A DNA stretch of 64,000 nt from assembly GCA_037968815.1 (NCBI GenBank), contig JBBKWF010000019.1, positions 1-64,000 of the forward strand. Reading direction: 5' to 3'. Positions within the stretch are counted from its first letter, which is position 1. Each line of letters opens with the position of its first letter. Positions 25,109 through 33,518 of this stretch are shown one piece after another. The position numbers were made by a program, and so were the translations under genes. The notes under the pieces are model-generated. The model ran no database searches, was not told the DNA's origin, and saw nothing but the letters and a program-made list of their open reading frames with translations. The DNA comes from Pseudopedobacter sp037968815. Lineage in GTDB: Bacteria; Bacteroidota; Bacteroidia; Sphingobacteriales; Sphingobacteriaceae.

Positions 25109-26986
25109 TTAATTTACAATAAGCACTGGTATTTTAATTTTATGTCTTACACTTTCAACAGTAGTACCAAAAGCTAAATCTTTAAAACCTTTGTGTCCGT
25201 GTGCACCCATTACTAAGAAATCTATTTCAGATTCATTCACTATTTTAGCAATAGCGGCAGCAGTACTCCCATAACCAACTTTGAAATCTGATTTAAAACC
25301 TAATAAACGCAAGTCTTCTGTGTATTTCTTTAAGTTTTCCTCATCAATAATAGTTTCTTGATCTCTCACATTATCTCCGTGATAACGAGCGGCGGCTGTC
25401 TCAACAATATGTATAAATGTATAAGTAGCATTTTTTCCGCCCTGAGCCAAAGCATTATTAATGATTTTTTGGTCTTTTGAAGAAAAATCAGTGGTGATAC
25501 CAATGTGCTTGTATTCAATTTTAGAACTTTCTAGGTAACCAATAGCTTGTCCGTGTGGTACAAACATTCTTTTTTCTTTTCCTTTTGAAATAAAAGGATG
25601 AATGAAAATATATACTAGTAATGCTAAGCAGGCTATAAAGAATGGAATCACCAAAAGGTAAATCACCATTTTATTTGCATTACCGCCACTCAGCCAGCCT
25701 GTAAGTTCTTCAATTACCAAATGAATATTAAGGTATACAATAATAGCGGAGCTTAACCAAGCTAATGCTTTTACCCAGGGTTTAATAGCAAAAGCTCCCA
25801 TTAGCTTTTTGTCTGAGTTGAAATGTATTAAGGGAATAATGGCAAAACCCAATTGTAAACTTAATACTACCTGACTAAGAATCAATAAGCTACCTAAAGA
25901 TTCTTCTCCGAAAACTAAAATAGTAATAAAGGCTGGTACAATAGCAATTAAACGAGTGATTAAACGACGTAACCAAGGTTGTATCCTCAGGTTTAGGTGG
26001 CCTTCCATTATAATTTGCCCGGCTAGTGTTCCCGTAATGGTAGAACTTTGTCCGGCTGCAATTAATGCAATTGCAAAAAGAGTGGGGGCTGCTGTTCCAA
26101 AAATGTTCTCTAATAAAGCATACGCATCCTGAATTTCTGCAACCTCATGATAGCCGTTTACATAAAAGGCAGCAGCAGCTAAAATCAGAATAGCGGCATT
26201 TACAAAAAAGGCAAGATTTAGTGCAATGGTTGTGTCAATGAAGTTGAACTTTATAGCATCCTTAATACCTTTAACTGATCTATCAAACTTTCTAGTCTGT
26301 ACTAATGCCGAATGTAAATATAAGTTGTGTGGCATTACTGTAGCCCCTATAATACCTATCGCTATATAAAGTGCAGTTCCATCCAAGTTTGAAGGCATTA
26401 AGCCTTTTATCACATCTTCATATACCGGCTCTACAATTAGCATTTCGATAAAGAATGCCAAACCAATGATGAACACCATTGAAACTATAAACAGTTCTAA
26501 AGTTCGCATTCCTTTCTTAATCAAGAAGAGAAGCAATAAAGTATCCAAAACGGTAATGCTAATCCCCCATATTAGTGGGATACCAAATAATAAGTTCAAA
26601 CCAATTGCCATACCTATAATCTCGGCTAAATCACAGGCGGCTATTGCAATTTCAGCTAATATATATAAAGGAAAGTTAGCCCATTTTGGATAAGCATTTT
26701 TAGAAGCTTGTGCTAAATCCATGCCTCCAACAATACCCAAACGAGCACTTAAGGACTGTAATAGAAGGGCAATCAAGTTGGACATTAATAACACCCAAAT
26801 CAATTTATACCCGAATTGTGAACCACCAGCAATATCTGTAGCCCAGTTTCCTGGATCCATATAACCTACACTTACTAAGTAAGCCGGACCCAAAAATGCT
26901 AAAATACGTTTCCAGCCTTTTCTTTTATTCGTTCTTACTGATCCATGTACCTCGCTAAGCGACTTCAAATCTTCTTGTAAACTCAT
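25109..26986 (-). CDS. Nramp-family divalent metal transporter fused to a UspA domain
   Basis: A 625-residue fusion. Residues about 25-465 are an Nramp (MntH-type) proton-coupled Mn2+/Fe2+ importer: the metal-site motif GYMDPGNWATD at 41-51 with Asp44 and Asn47, and the second half-site in TVMPHNLYLHSA near 215-226. The C-terminal part (about 485-625) is a universal stress domain beginning HIGITTDFS and ending VMGAHGHKGFKDLAFGTT, which fits the ATP-binding pattern G-2x-G-9x-G(S/T). The UspA domain would face the cytoplasm and may tune transport by nucleotide or stress state; that is inference. A DtxR/MntR-like operator lies upstream. Start is the ATG at 26986. Confidence 0.93.
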   Translation of the reverse strand: MSLQEDLKSLSEVHGSVRTNKRKGWKRILAFLGPAYLVSVGYMDPGNWATDIAGGSQFGYKLIWVLLMSNLIALLLQSLSARLGIVGGMDLAQASKNAYPKWANFPLYILAEIAIAACDLAEIIGMAIGLNLLFGIPLIWGISITVLDTLLLLFLIKKGMRTLELFIVSMVFIIGLAFFIEMLIVEPVYEDVIKGLMPSNLDGTALYIAIGIIGATVMPHNLYLHSALVQTRKFDRSVKGIKDAIKFNFIDTTIALNLAFFVNAAILILAAAAFYVNGYHEVAEIQDAYALLENIFGTAAPTLFAIALIAAGQSSTITGTLAGQIIMEGHLNLRIQPWLRRLITRLIAIVPAFITILVFGEESLGSLLILSQVVLSLQLGFAIIPLIHFNSDKKLMGAFAIKPWVKALAWLSSAIIVYLNIHLVIEELTGWLSGGNANKMVIYLLVIPFFIACLALLVYIFIHPFISKGKEKRMFVPHGQAIGYLESSKIEYKHIGITTDFSSKDQKIINNALAQGGKNATYTFIHIVETAAARYHGDNVRDQETIIDEENLKKYTEDLRLLGFKSDFKVGYGSTAAAIAKIVNESEIDFLVMGAHGHKGFKDLAFGTTVESVRHKIKIPVLIVN

Positions 26987-27056
26987 TTATATGATATAAA
27001 TATATTAAACACCCCAAAGAGTGTATCTTTAAAACGCGTATAATCAATACTAAAGG

Positions 27057-27064
27057 CAAAGCTA
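27057..27064 (-). promoter_or_regulatory. -7 promoter box of the Nramp-UspA gene
   Basis: The minus strand reads TAGCTTTG, matching TAnnTTTG, about 70 bp before the start codon. The palindromic operator at 27093-27112 sits just upstream, over the -33 region. Confidence 0.55.
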
Positions 27065-27092
27065 ATAAATTTTAAAAAACATTAATAAATTA

Positions 27093-27112
27093 TTTTTAGA
27101 CTAATCTAAAAA
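27093..27112. promoter_or_regulatory. DtxR/MntR-like operator upstream of the metal transporter
   Basis: TTTTTAGA-CTAA-TCTAAAAA is a 20-bp inverted repeat with perfect 8-bp arms. It resembles boxes of DtxR-family metalloregulators (TTAGGCTAACCTAA type). Its place about 28 bp upstream of the -7 box suits repression of the importer when Mn or Fe is plentiful. The regulator gene is not in the window. Confidence 0.6.
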
Positions 27113-27212
27113 TGAGTTTAGGGAAAATAAAAAAATATAAATTGAGTATTTTTTGAAATATAATTTGGGATATGAGGAATAAATCTATTTATTTGTAACA
27201 AACCTATAAATT

Positions 27213-27677
27213 ATGGAGCTGGATAAAATAGATTTCAATATTCTTAAGATTCTACAGGAAAATGGAAGAATAACCAACTTGCAGTTGTCGCAACATATTG
27301 GTTTATCGCCAGCACCCACCTTAGAGCGTGTAAGAAAGCTAGAAAACTCTGGTTACATAAAAAGCTATCATGCTTTAGTTGATGAGGAAAAGCTAGGTTT
27401 AGGGATTAAAACCTTTATTCAGGTTTCCTTAGATTTTCATCAACAAGATACCATACAGATATTTTTGAAAGAGATTGGGTTGATAAAAGAAATTACAGAA
27501 TGTCACCATGTAACAGGTCAATGTGATTTTTTGCTGAAAGCGTATGTAAAAGATATTAAAACCTACGAACAACTAATTATGCAAAAGATTAGTCGCATAT
27601 CCGTTGTTAAAACTTTCCAAACAATGATGATAATGTCAACAAGTAAAAAGGAACCTATTGTGCCTTTAGAATATTAA
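27213..27677 (+). CDS. Lrp/AsnC family transcriptional regulator
   Basis: A 154-residue feast/famine regulator. The DNA-binding domain begins ELDKIDFNILKILQENGRIT and contains the helix-turn-helix TNLQLSQHIGLSPAPTLERV at about 20-39. The RAM ligand domain follows from about 65, with EITECHHVTGQCDFLLKAYV at about 92-111, where amino acids usually bind. It diverges from the Nramp-UspA gene across 226 bp and lies 44 bp ahead of a LacI-type gene on the same strand. Its targets cannot be told from sequence; Lrp proteins often control their own gene and amino-acid metabolism. Confidence 0.94.
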   Translation: MELDKIDFNILKILQENGRITNLQLSQHIGLSPAPTLERVRKLENSGYIKSYHALVDEEKLGLGIKTFIQVSLDFHQQDTIQIFLKEIGLIKEITECHHVTGQCDFLLKAYVKDIKTYEQLIMQKISRISVVKTFQTMMIMSTSKKEPIVPLEY

Positions 27678-27721
27678 TTTCTATATTATCAAAGGAAATT
27701 ACTTAATCAATAGCTCAGATT

Positions 27722-28738
27722 ATGAAAAATGTGACACTAAAGCAGTTGGCAACCGAGCTGGGTTTATCCGTTTCAACAGTATCACGGGCATTAACAGATA
27801 GTTACGAGATCAATGTTGAAACAAAAAAGCGTGTAAAAGCTTTGGCGTTGAAGTTAAATTACCAACCCAATCCTTTTGCGGCATTCTTACGTAAGCACAT
27901 TAGTAAAACCATTGCACTTATTATTCCCGAAATCTCAAACAACTTCTTTTCGTTAGTAATTAAAGGTGTTGAAACTGTTTGTGCCGAAAAAGATTATTAC
28001 GTGTTGATTTACGAAACACATGAAGACTACCAAAAGGAAGTACGCATCACCAACCACTTAATTGGTGGGAGAGTAGATGGGGTGCTAATTTCTGTAAATG
28101 CTGAAAGTAATAACTCTGATCATTTAAAAGAACTGGTAGATAGAAACGTAAAGATGGTAATGTTTGATAGGGTGATTGAGAGTTTCAACTTATCAAAAGT
28201 TTATAGCGATGATTACAAAAGTAGTTATGATGGGGTAAGTCATTTGGTAAACCGTGGCTGTAAGCGAATATTATTTTTAAAAGCGGGTGATAAATTATCT
28301 ACCATGCACCAGCGAGAAAAGGCCTATTTTGAGGTTTTAGAAAAAAACAACTTGCCCTTAGATCATTCATTGGTTAAGTCTTTTGTTCCTTCTAAAGAAA
28401 TTGATTTAGAAGATTTAACTGCTTTTATTATTGAGAAAAAACCGGATGCTATTTTTTGTTCAGTAGAGCTTTTAGCAATTGCTTGTTATGATGTTTGCAA
28501 CAACTTAGGTTTAAAGATTCCTAATGATATTAAAATTATCACTTTTTCTTGTTTAAAGGTTGCTAGATTGTTGAATCCTTCATTGTCTACAATTTCACAA
28601 CCCGCATTTGATATTGGCAAGACAGCTGCAAAACTTTTAATTGATGAAATAGAAGGAAAGAAAGAAGGCGATAGTTTTTTTAATCTCAGTATGCCTTCTG
28701 TTATTATTAAAAGAGACTCTACCAAAAGAGAGCTTTAA
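27722..28738 (+). CDS. LacI family transcriptional regulator
   Basis: A 338-residue LacI/GalR regulator. The N-terminal helix-turn-helix is VTLKQLATELGLSVSTVSRA at 4-23, followed by the hinge helix near NPFAAFLRK (about 51-59). The sugar-binding domain begins TIALIIPEISNNFFS (about 63-77) and has the family VDGVLISVNAE and IITFSCLKVA stretches. No sugar transport or hydrolase gene adjoins it, so the effector and regulon are unknown. Its stop overlaps the stop of the convergent pabB gene by 4 bp, leaving no room for a terminator between them. Confidence 0.93.
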   Translation: MKNVTLKQLATELGLSVSTVSRALTDSYEINVETKKRVKALALKLNYQPNPFAAFLRKHISKTIALIIPEISNNFFSLVIKGVETVCAEKDYYVLIYETHEDYQKEVRITNHLIGGRVDGVLISVNAESNNSDHLKELVDRNVKMVMFDRVIESFNLSKVYSDDYKSSYDGVSHLVNRGCKRILFLKAGDKLSTMHQREKAYFEVLEKNNLPLDHSLVKSFVPSKEIDLEDLTAFIIEKKPDAIFCSVELLAIACYDVCNNLGLKIPNDIKIITFSCLKVARLLNPSLSTISQPAFDIGKTAAKLLIDEIEGKKEGDSFFNLSMPSVIIKRDSTKREL

Positions 28739-29988
28739 GTCAATACTTCTAATATAGCCTTAACTTTTAATAAGCATTCTTCATATTCTAGTTCCGGAAC
28801 TGCATAATAGGTAATAGCGCTTCCAACCTGAAAAGAAAGGTATTTTTCGGTTTCATTATAAAGAATACTTCTTATAATAACATTGAAATCAAAATCACCG
28901 TCTGGCGAAAAATAGCCAACCGCACCAGCGTACATTCCTCTTTTTGTGTGTTCAAAAAGCTCCATCAATTTCATAGCTTTAATTTTAGGAGCACCGGTCA
29001 TGCTTCCCATCGGGAAAGTGTTTTTTATAGCGTCGATATCGCTAATTCCTGGGTTTTTCTCTCCAACCACTGTTGAAACTAGGTGGTGTACCTGTTTAAA
29101 AGAATATACTCCAAAAAGCTCTTCTACTTTTACAGACCCTTTTATAGCAGATTTAGTTAAGTCGTTACGCACCAAGTCTACAATCATCACGTTTTCTTGC
29201 TGTTCTTTTGCGTCTTCCCTTAGTTTTTTAATGATGGATTTATCTTCTTCTTTACTTAAGCCTCTTTTTGCAGTACCTTTTATAGGTTGAGAAATTAATT
29301 TATTACCACGTTTGGCTAAAAATCTTTCTGGCGTGGCAGATATAATATATTTATCAAACCATTTAAAATAATTAGAAAAAGGTGTTGGGGAGTGTAAGTT
29401 TAATTGCTGATAAGTGCTTAAAGGATGTATTTTAGCATCGTTAGCATAAAACTCCATACAAAAATTGGTTTCGTAAATGTTTCCAATACTAATTTGATGG
29501 ATAATATTTTCAACAGTTTGGATGTAGCTTTTTTTATCAAACCTCTGTTTTATTTCAAAGGAAGCATTTTTATGTTTTGGTTCAATTTTGGTTTTACTGA
29601 TGCTCTCCCAAATAGCTTCTGCACTTTCGCTGATGATTTCTAAACGATCTCCTTTTAAAATCAAAACGTGTTTAGGAACAAAGAAAAAGCCTTCTGGGAA
29701 TTGTACGAAATCTGGATTTTGTGAGCTTAAAGTCTCTATGTCGTTTTTTAAATCATAACTAAAGCCACCAAAAATCCATTTGTTGTTATGTCTTTGCTTA
29801 AAGGATTCAATCGCTGTAAAGCTGTTAGTTTCAATTTTATATGTAAAGTCAACAGCAAGTGCAAGGTCAAACTTAGAGTATGAATCTGTGTATGAATTAG
29901 AGTCTAGAAAACAACAAAGCTTAAAAGTATTAGCCCATTGTTGGACTTTTGCTTTGAAATTTTCTAATTCAGCGAGGTGTAAAATCAT
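28735..29988 (-). CDS. pabB: Aminodeoxychorismate synthase component I (PabB)
   Basis: A 417-residue chorismate-utilising enzyme. The motif QPIKGTAKRG at about 232-241 contains the Lys that marks PabB, where anthranilate synthase TrpE has Ala (PIAGT). Other family blocks are DLVRNDLTK, TFPMGSMTGAPKIKAM with the metal and substrate residues, and DFNVIIRSI. PabB makes 4-amino-4-deoxychorismate for folate synthesis using ammonia from PabA. Neither pabA nor the lyase pabC adjoins it here. Length is normal for the family. It overlaps the LacI-type gene by 4 bp tail to tail. Confidence 0.93.
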   Translation of the reverse strand: MILHLAELENFKAKVQQWANTFKLCCFLDSNSYTDSYSKFDLALAVDFTYKIETNSFTAIESFKQRHNNKWIFGGFSYDLKNDIETLSSQNPDFVQFPEGFFFVPKHVLILKGDRLEIISESAEAIWESISKTKIEPKHKNASFEIKQRFDKKSYIQTVENIIHQISIGNIYETNFCMEFYANDAKIHPLSTYQQLNLHSPTPFSNYFKWFDKYIISATPERFLAKRGNKLISQPIKGTAKRGLSKEEDKSIIKKLREDAKEQQENVMIVDLVRNDLTKSAIKGSVKVEELFGVYSFKQVHHLVSTVVGEKNPGISDIDAIKNTFPMGSMTGAPKIKAMKLMELFEHTKRGMYAGAVGYFSPDGDFDFNVIIRSILYNETEKYLSFQVGSAITYYAVPELEYEECLLKVKAILEVLT

Positions 29989-30067
29989 ATACCCCGCTAA
30001 ATTATGATAAGCTTTTCTAAATCAGAATAAATTTAAATTTTATAATACAGAATAAGCTAAATAAACC

Positions 30068-30535
30068 TTATTTATCAAACGGAACGATTAAAACCGGACA
30101 GTTTGCATGGCGAGTAACACTTTCTGCTACTGAACCAGAAATAAAATGATCAAAACCTGTACGGCTATGTGTCCCCATAATAATCATCGAAAAATTTTGC
30201 TCTTTTGCTAAAGACACAATTTCATTGGTGACGTTTCCCATTAGCATATATTCGTCAACAATTGTTTCGGGTGCAAACTTTGATTTTAAATCGGCAAACA
30301 GCTTCTGGCTATGTTCACGCTGTATATCCATAACATTTGGCAAAATCATACCAGGGTCGCCTAAAATAGGGTCTCCGGTTACATTGGTAGCCAGTGGGAT
30401 TTGGTTAATATGAACAAGTGAAACTGAAGCATTAAGTTTTTTTGCCAAAGCAAAACCGTAATCTGCTGCGTGGTACGCGTATTCAGAATCGTCAACAGCA
30501 ATTAAAATACGCTCGAATGTCTGTAAATTTTCCAT
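30068..30535 (-). CDS. Universal stress protein, UspA family
   Basis: A 155-residue single UspA domain: RILIAVDDSEYAYHAADYG at about 10-28, a VSLVHINQIPL strand, and MGTHSRTGFDHFISGSVAES near 118-137. The nucleotide motif reads G-2x-S-9x-GS, so the second Gly of the ATP-binding pattern is Ser; ATP binding is uncertain. It is a separate gene from the Nramp-fused UspA domain 3 kb away and diverges from a peptidase gene across 54 bp. Role in stress or persistence is known only at family level. Confidence 0.92.
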   Translation of the reverse strand: MENLQTFERILIAVDDSEYAYHAADYGFALAKKLNASVSLVHINQIPLATNVTGDPILGDPGMILPNVMDIQREHSQKLFADLKSKFAPETIVDEYMLMGNVTNEIVSLAKEQNFSMIIMGTHSRTGFDHFISGSVAESVTRHANCPVLIVPFDK

Positions 30536-30589
30536 CTTAGTTTGTTTTGTATTAAATTACACAAAATTCAGACCATCTTATTTTAACCT

Positions 30590-31378
30590 ATGGAAAATTT
30601 TATAGGCACTTGCTTTTTGTCTTCAATCCCTTTAAGAGCTAATCCGTCTCATAAATCAGAAATGATTTCTCAATTACTTTTTGCTGATACTTTTGAAGCT
30701 TTTGAGCAGGAAGGAGAATGGCTACATATTAAAACACATGAGGATGCTTACACCGGTTGGCTTGATGTAAAGCAAGTGATGGCTTTAGCAGATGAACTGT
30801 TAACCGATTTAGTTGAAGGCCCGCTGTTTTTAACTAACGAACCGAATACTTTAGTTTTAAAAGGAAGTGCTAAATCTCCGATTTACTTACATGCAGGCAC
30901 TACATTACCTAACTATAAGGACGGGAAGTTTAGTTTAGCAGGAGAAACTTACCAAGTAACATCAAGCAATGTTTTTGTGCCTAATGCAGAGGGTTTTGAG
31001 GATAACGTAACTGAAACGGCAAAAACTTTTTTAAACACTCCTTATTTATGGGGCGGACGTACTCACGCAGGAATAGATTGCTCTGGTTTTTCGCAGATGG
31101 TTTATAAAATGTTGGGGTTATGTATCAGTAGAGATGCTTGGCAACAAGCAGAAGAGGGAATACTGGTTGACTTTTTAACCGAATCAAAAGCTGGAGATTT
31201 AGCTTTTTTTGATAATGAGGAAGGGAGAATTACTCATGTTGGTATTATGTTAAACAACAGTCAGATTATTCATGCTTCTGGCCAGTTGAAAATTGATAGA
31301 ATTGATAATCAGGGGATTTTTTCATTGGATGAAAACAAGTATTCTCATAAACTAAGGATTATAAAGAGGTACGTGTAA
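30590..31378 (+). CDS. NlpC/P60 (C40) peptidase with SH3 domain, YkfC-like
   Basis: A 262-residue peptidase without a signal peptide. An SH3b domain covers about 8-65 and a second SH3-like part about 75-130. The catalytic domain has Cys164 in GIDCSGFSQMVYK, His216 in RITHVGIML and His228 in QIIHASG. The layout matches YkfC-type gamma-D-glutamyl-L-diamino acid endopeptidases, which cut muropeptide stems in the cytoplasm during wall recycling. The absence of an export signal, unlike the C40 lipoprotein at 19360-19926, supports the recycling role. Partner genes such as an Ala-Glu epimerase are not adjacent. Confidence 0.88.
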   Translation: MENFIGTCFLSSIPLRANPSHKSEMISQLLFADTFEAFEQEGEWLHIKTHEDAYTGWLDVKQVMALADELLTDLVEGPLFLTNEPNTLVLKGSAKSPIYLHAGTTLPNYKDGKFSLAGETYQVTSSNVFVPNAEGFEDNVTETAKTFLNTPYLWGGRTHAGIDCSGFSQMVYKMLGLCISRDAWQQAEEGILVDFLTESKAGDLAFFDNEEGRITHVGIMLNNSQIIHASGQLKIDRIDNQGIFSLDENKYSHKLRIIKRYV

Positions 31379-31443
31379 TTAGTTAATTGCGTGATTCTTT
31401 TTAGACCCTAAAACCGAACTACTTAATCATTAGCAAACCAGTC

Positions 31444-31995
31444 ATGAAACTGTCTACAGAACAACAAAAAGAACTTTTAGAAACGCTTAAAAGTAGGTTT
31501 GAGAAAAATAAGGATTTGCATGCAAACCTTGAATGGGATAAAGTTGAGGTAAAACTGACTTTGAATGCTTCAAAACTTTGGAGTTTGAATGAAATGGAGT
31601 TGAGTGGTGGCGAGCCAGACGTTATTAGTTTTGATGAAAGCACTGGTGAATATGTTTTTTGTGATTCCGCAGCTGAAAGCCCAAAAGGAAGAAGAAGCTT
31701 ATGTTATGACCGTAAAGCCTTAGATGCTAGGAAAGAACATAAACCAAAGAATTGTGCTGTAGACCTAGCCAATGAAATGGGTGTCGAGCTTTTAACCGAA
31801 GAGCAATACCGTGATTTACAAAAACTCAGAAACTTTGATAGTAAAACTTCTAGCTGGGTACAAACACCAGAAGATGTTAGGAAACTGGGTGGTTCTATTT
31901 TTTGTGATTTTCGCTTCGGAAGAGTTTTCACTTATCACAACGGTGCCGAATCTTACTATGGCTCTAGAGGGTTTAGGGCCATGTTGAGGGTTTAG
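31444..31995 (+). CDS. DUF4256 domain protein
   Basis: A 183-residue soluble protein matching the DUF4256 pattern as I know it: the opening STEQQKELLETLKSRFEKN, then WSLNEMELSGGEPDVI at about 42-57, ESPKGRRSLCYDRKALDARK at about 80-99, NEMGVELLTEEQYRDLQ, and the end GAESYYGSRGFRAMLRV. No catalytic function is known for the family. It lies 65 bp after the YkfC-like gene on the same strand, and co-transcription is possible. Start is the first ATG. Confidence 0.85.
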   Translation: MKLSTEQQKELLETLKSRFEKNKDLHANLEWDKVEVKLTLNASKLWSLNEMELSGGEPDVISFDESTGEYVFCDSAAESPKGRRSLCYDRKALDARKEHKPKNCAVDLANEMGVELLTEEQYRDLQKLRNFDSKTSSWVQTPEDVRKLGGSIFCDFRFGRVFTYHNGAESYYGSRGFRAMLRV

Positions 31996-32014
31996 GGGTT
32001 GCGGAGTTAATAAT

Positions 32015-32317
32015 CTATACGGTTATTTTATAATGCTTATATAAGGCTGATATTAAACCGATTAAAGTTGGAATTAAAGTTGTTATGAACTTGTCCCAGA
32101 AGTTTATAAAAGTCTTACCTAAATAATCAGGTAAGAATAGTGATATTAAAAAAACACCAACTAAACTTCCTATTATTAAAATGAAGATATACCATGTTGG
32201 TATTCTTTTTAAAGGTTCTTCATTCACTAGATGATTGACACAATATTTAGTGAATATAAAGATGAAAACTACAATTCCGATAATCTTGAATAGTTCAAAT
32301 AAGTAACTAGTATTCAT
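32015..32317 (-). CDS. Small hypothetical membrane protein, about 100 residues
   Basis: The family is not recognised. Three hydrophobic segments are visible: IIGIVVFIFIFTKYCV near the start, WYIFILIIGSLVGVFLISLF in the middle, and FITTLIPTLIGLISALY near the end. I take the ATG at 32317 (MNTSYLFELF) because the frame upstream to 32332 relies on a TTG in an A-rich stretch. The protein sits between a convergent DUF4256 gene and a 96-residue gene on the same strand about 210 bp upstream. Coding is likely from length and composition but not certain. Confidence 0.5.
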   Translation of the reverse strand: MNTSYLFELFKIIGIVVFIFIFTKYCVNHLVNEEPLKRIPTWYIFILIIGSLVGVFLISLFLPDYLGKTFINFWDKFITTLIPTLIGLISALYKHYKITV

Positions 32318-32390
32318 TTTAGAAATTAACAATATATTTATAAATCTTAAAATAAAATCAGATTTTAAGAGGTTGATATAATCAATTAAG

Positions 32391-32415
32391 TCATCTATAA
32401 TAATATTATAGATGA
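32391..32415. repeat. AT-rich perfect hairpin sequence
   Basis: TCATCTATAAT at 32391-32401 is followed after AAT by its exact complement at 32405-32415. It lies between two small minus-strand genes. It has no GC-rich base or T-run, so it is more like a protein-binding site or mRNA stabilising hairpin than a terminator. Confidence 0.5.
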
Positions 32416-32529
32416 AAAGAATAAATTATTCATGGATACATTAGGATGATGTTTTAAGCTTAACTTCTATAACACTAAGTACTCAATCCGTTACGGGTAA
32501 GCATATTTCATTAGGAATTTTAGTGGGTG

Positions 32530-32820
32530 TTATGGTTTGTTAATATTCATTTCATCAAGAAGTTGGTAAAGTGAAACCTTCTCTATGTAACCAGTCTGAG
32601 CAAAATCTTCCCAATCAAAAATAACCACTACATCAAATTGTTGGTAATTTCTTAGTATATCGTAATTACTTGCTCCTTGAGAAAGATTCCAAGCTAATTC
32701 AGTTATTTTCTCATGATTTAATGGAGTGATCATCATTATTGATATATGCCTTCCTTTATGACTCGTATCGTGAAGATATGAGTACTTCTCTAAAAGAGAA
32801 TCTGCATGATGTCTTTCCAT
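32530..32820 (-). CDS. Hypothetical 96-residue protein
   Basis: The family is not recognised. The peptide begins MERHHADSLLEKYSYLHDTS and contains a strand-like ISIMMITPL and a QQFDVVVIFDWEDFAQTG stretch, with no signal peptide or membrane span. It looks like a small soluble alpha/beta protein. Neighbours are a small membrane protein gene downstream and a thioesterase upstream, both on the minus strand but with gaps above 120 bp. Start is ATG. Coding is likely but without family support. Confidence 0.5.
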   Translation of the reverse strand: MERHHADSLLEKYSYLHDTSHKGRHISIMMITPLNHEKITELAWNLSQGASNYDILRNYQQFDVVVIFDWEDFAQTGYIEKVSLYQLLDEMNINKP

Positions 32821-32941
32821 TACCTTAGTGTTTTATATTTAGTCAGTACAAGATATAACATTTAATCGATATTGATTTTTTTCGATGTAAATGTCAGGTT
32901 TGTCAATAAATAAAATAATCAGACTTAAAACTTAAGCTCTA

Positions 32942-33391
32942 CTAAACCTCATTTAACCAAATGTTATCATACTTCTTCATTAAATCCCGCTCATTTTTTG
33001 GGATTGGAGTTGGTTTGTTAGTTTGGTAATTGATTGCAACCTGAACTGTTTTTCCCATCGTTCTTAAAGTTAGTGAGCTATCTTCTTTTTCACAAACCAA
33101 AACGTACTCTATATCCCAGCTACTGTTTCCTAAGCGACTAGTTTTTACGTAAGCATATATTTTTTCATCTAACATAATCGGACGTACATAATCTACTTCT
33201 GCTTTGGCTACTATTATTCCAGTAGCTTTCCAATCCCAGTTGATAACTTCTTTCCAATATGTTGAGCGGGCTTGCTCAAAGTAAGTGAGATAAACTGCAT
33301 TATTTGCGTGTCCAAACATATCCATATCCGAAAACCTTATCGGGATTTCAATTTTGTACTTAAAGTCCTTAATTATCTCGTTTATATTCAT
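32942..33391 (-). CDS. Acyl-CoA thioesterase, hotdog fold (YbgC/FadM-like)
   Basis: A 149-residue single hotdog-domain protein. The active-site block is RFSDMDMFGHANNAVYLTYF at about 18-37, with Asp21 and the GHANN helix start typical of the 4-hydroxybenzoyl-CoA thioesterase group, followed by EQARSTYWKEV. Such enzymes hydrolyse short or medium acyl-CoA thioesters in the cytoplasm. The exact substrate is not readable. It diverges from hsp20 across 132 bp, sharing a promoter region with a symmetric site. No Tol-Pal genes are near, which argues against the YbgC role in that operon. Confidence 0.88.
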   Translation of the reverse strand: MNINEIIKDFKYKIEIPIRFSDMDMFGHANNAVYLTYFEQARSTYWKEVINWDWKATGIIVAKAEVDYVRPIMLDEKIYAYVKTSRLGNSSWDIEYVLVCEKEDSSLTLRTMGKTVQVAINYQTNKPTPIPKNERDLMKKYDNIWLNEV

Positions 33392-33416
33392 TATCGGAAA
33401 TTTTGTCGGTAAATAA

Positions 33417-33449
33417 TTTGTAAAAACGACATATTGTCGCTATTATTTG
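33417..33449 (+). promoter_or_regulatory. Promoter of hsp20 with a symmetric site in the spacer
   Basis: TTTG at 33417-33420 and TATTATTTG at 33441-33449 are spaced by 20 bp, close to the Bacteroidota -33/-7 pattern, although the second box has one extra base against TAnnTTTG. Within the spacer lies CGACA-TAT-TGTCG (33427-33439), an inverted repeat well placed for a repressor. Transcription would start near 33456. Confidence 0.5.
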
Positions 33450-33461
33450 TGTTTTTTGAAG

Positions 33462-33518
33462 TTGGTATCCTCCTTGTTCAATACCAAATATCAAGTAAAA
33501 TTAACAAATAGGAGGATA
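33462..33518 (+). promoter_or_regulatory. Candidate RNA thermometer or switch in the hsp20 leader
   Basis: The strong ribosome site AGGAGGATA at 33510-33518 is exactly complementary to TATCCTCCT at 33466-33474, so a 9-bp stem could mask it. A competing 7-bp hairpin, TTGGTAT at 33462-33468 with ATACCAA at 33481-33487, uses three of the same bases and would leave the ribosome site free. The two folds exclude each other. The pairings are seen directly; temperature control is inferred from the gene downstream. Confidence 0.65.
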
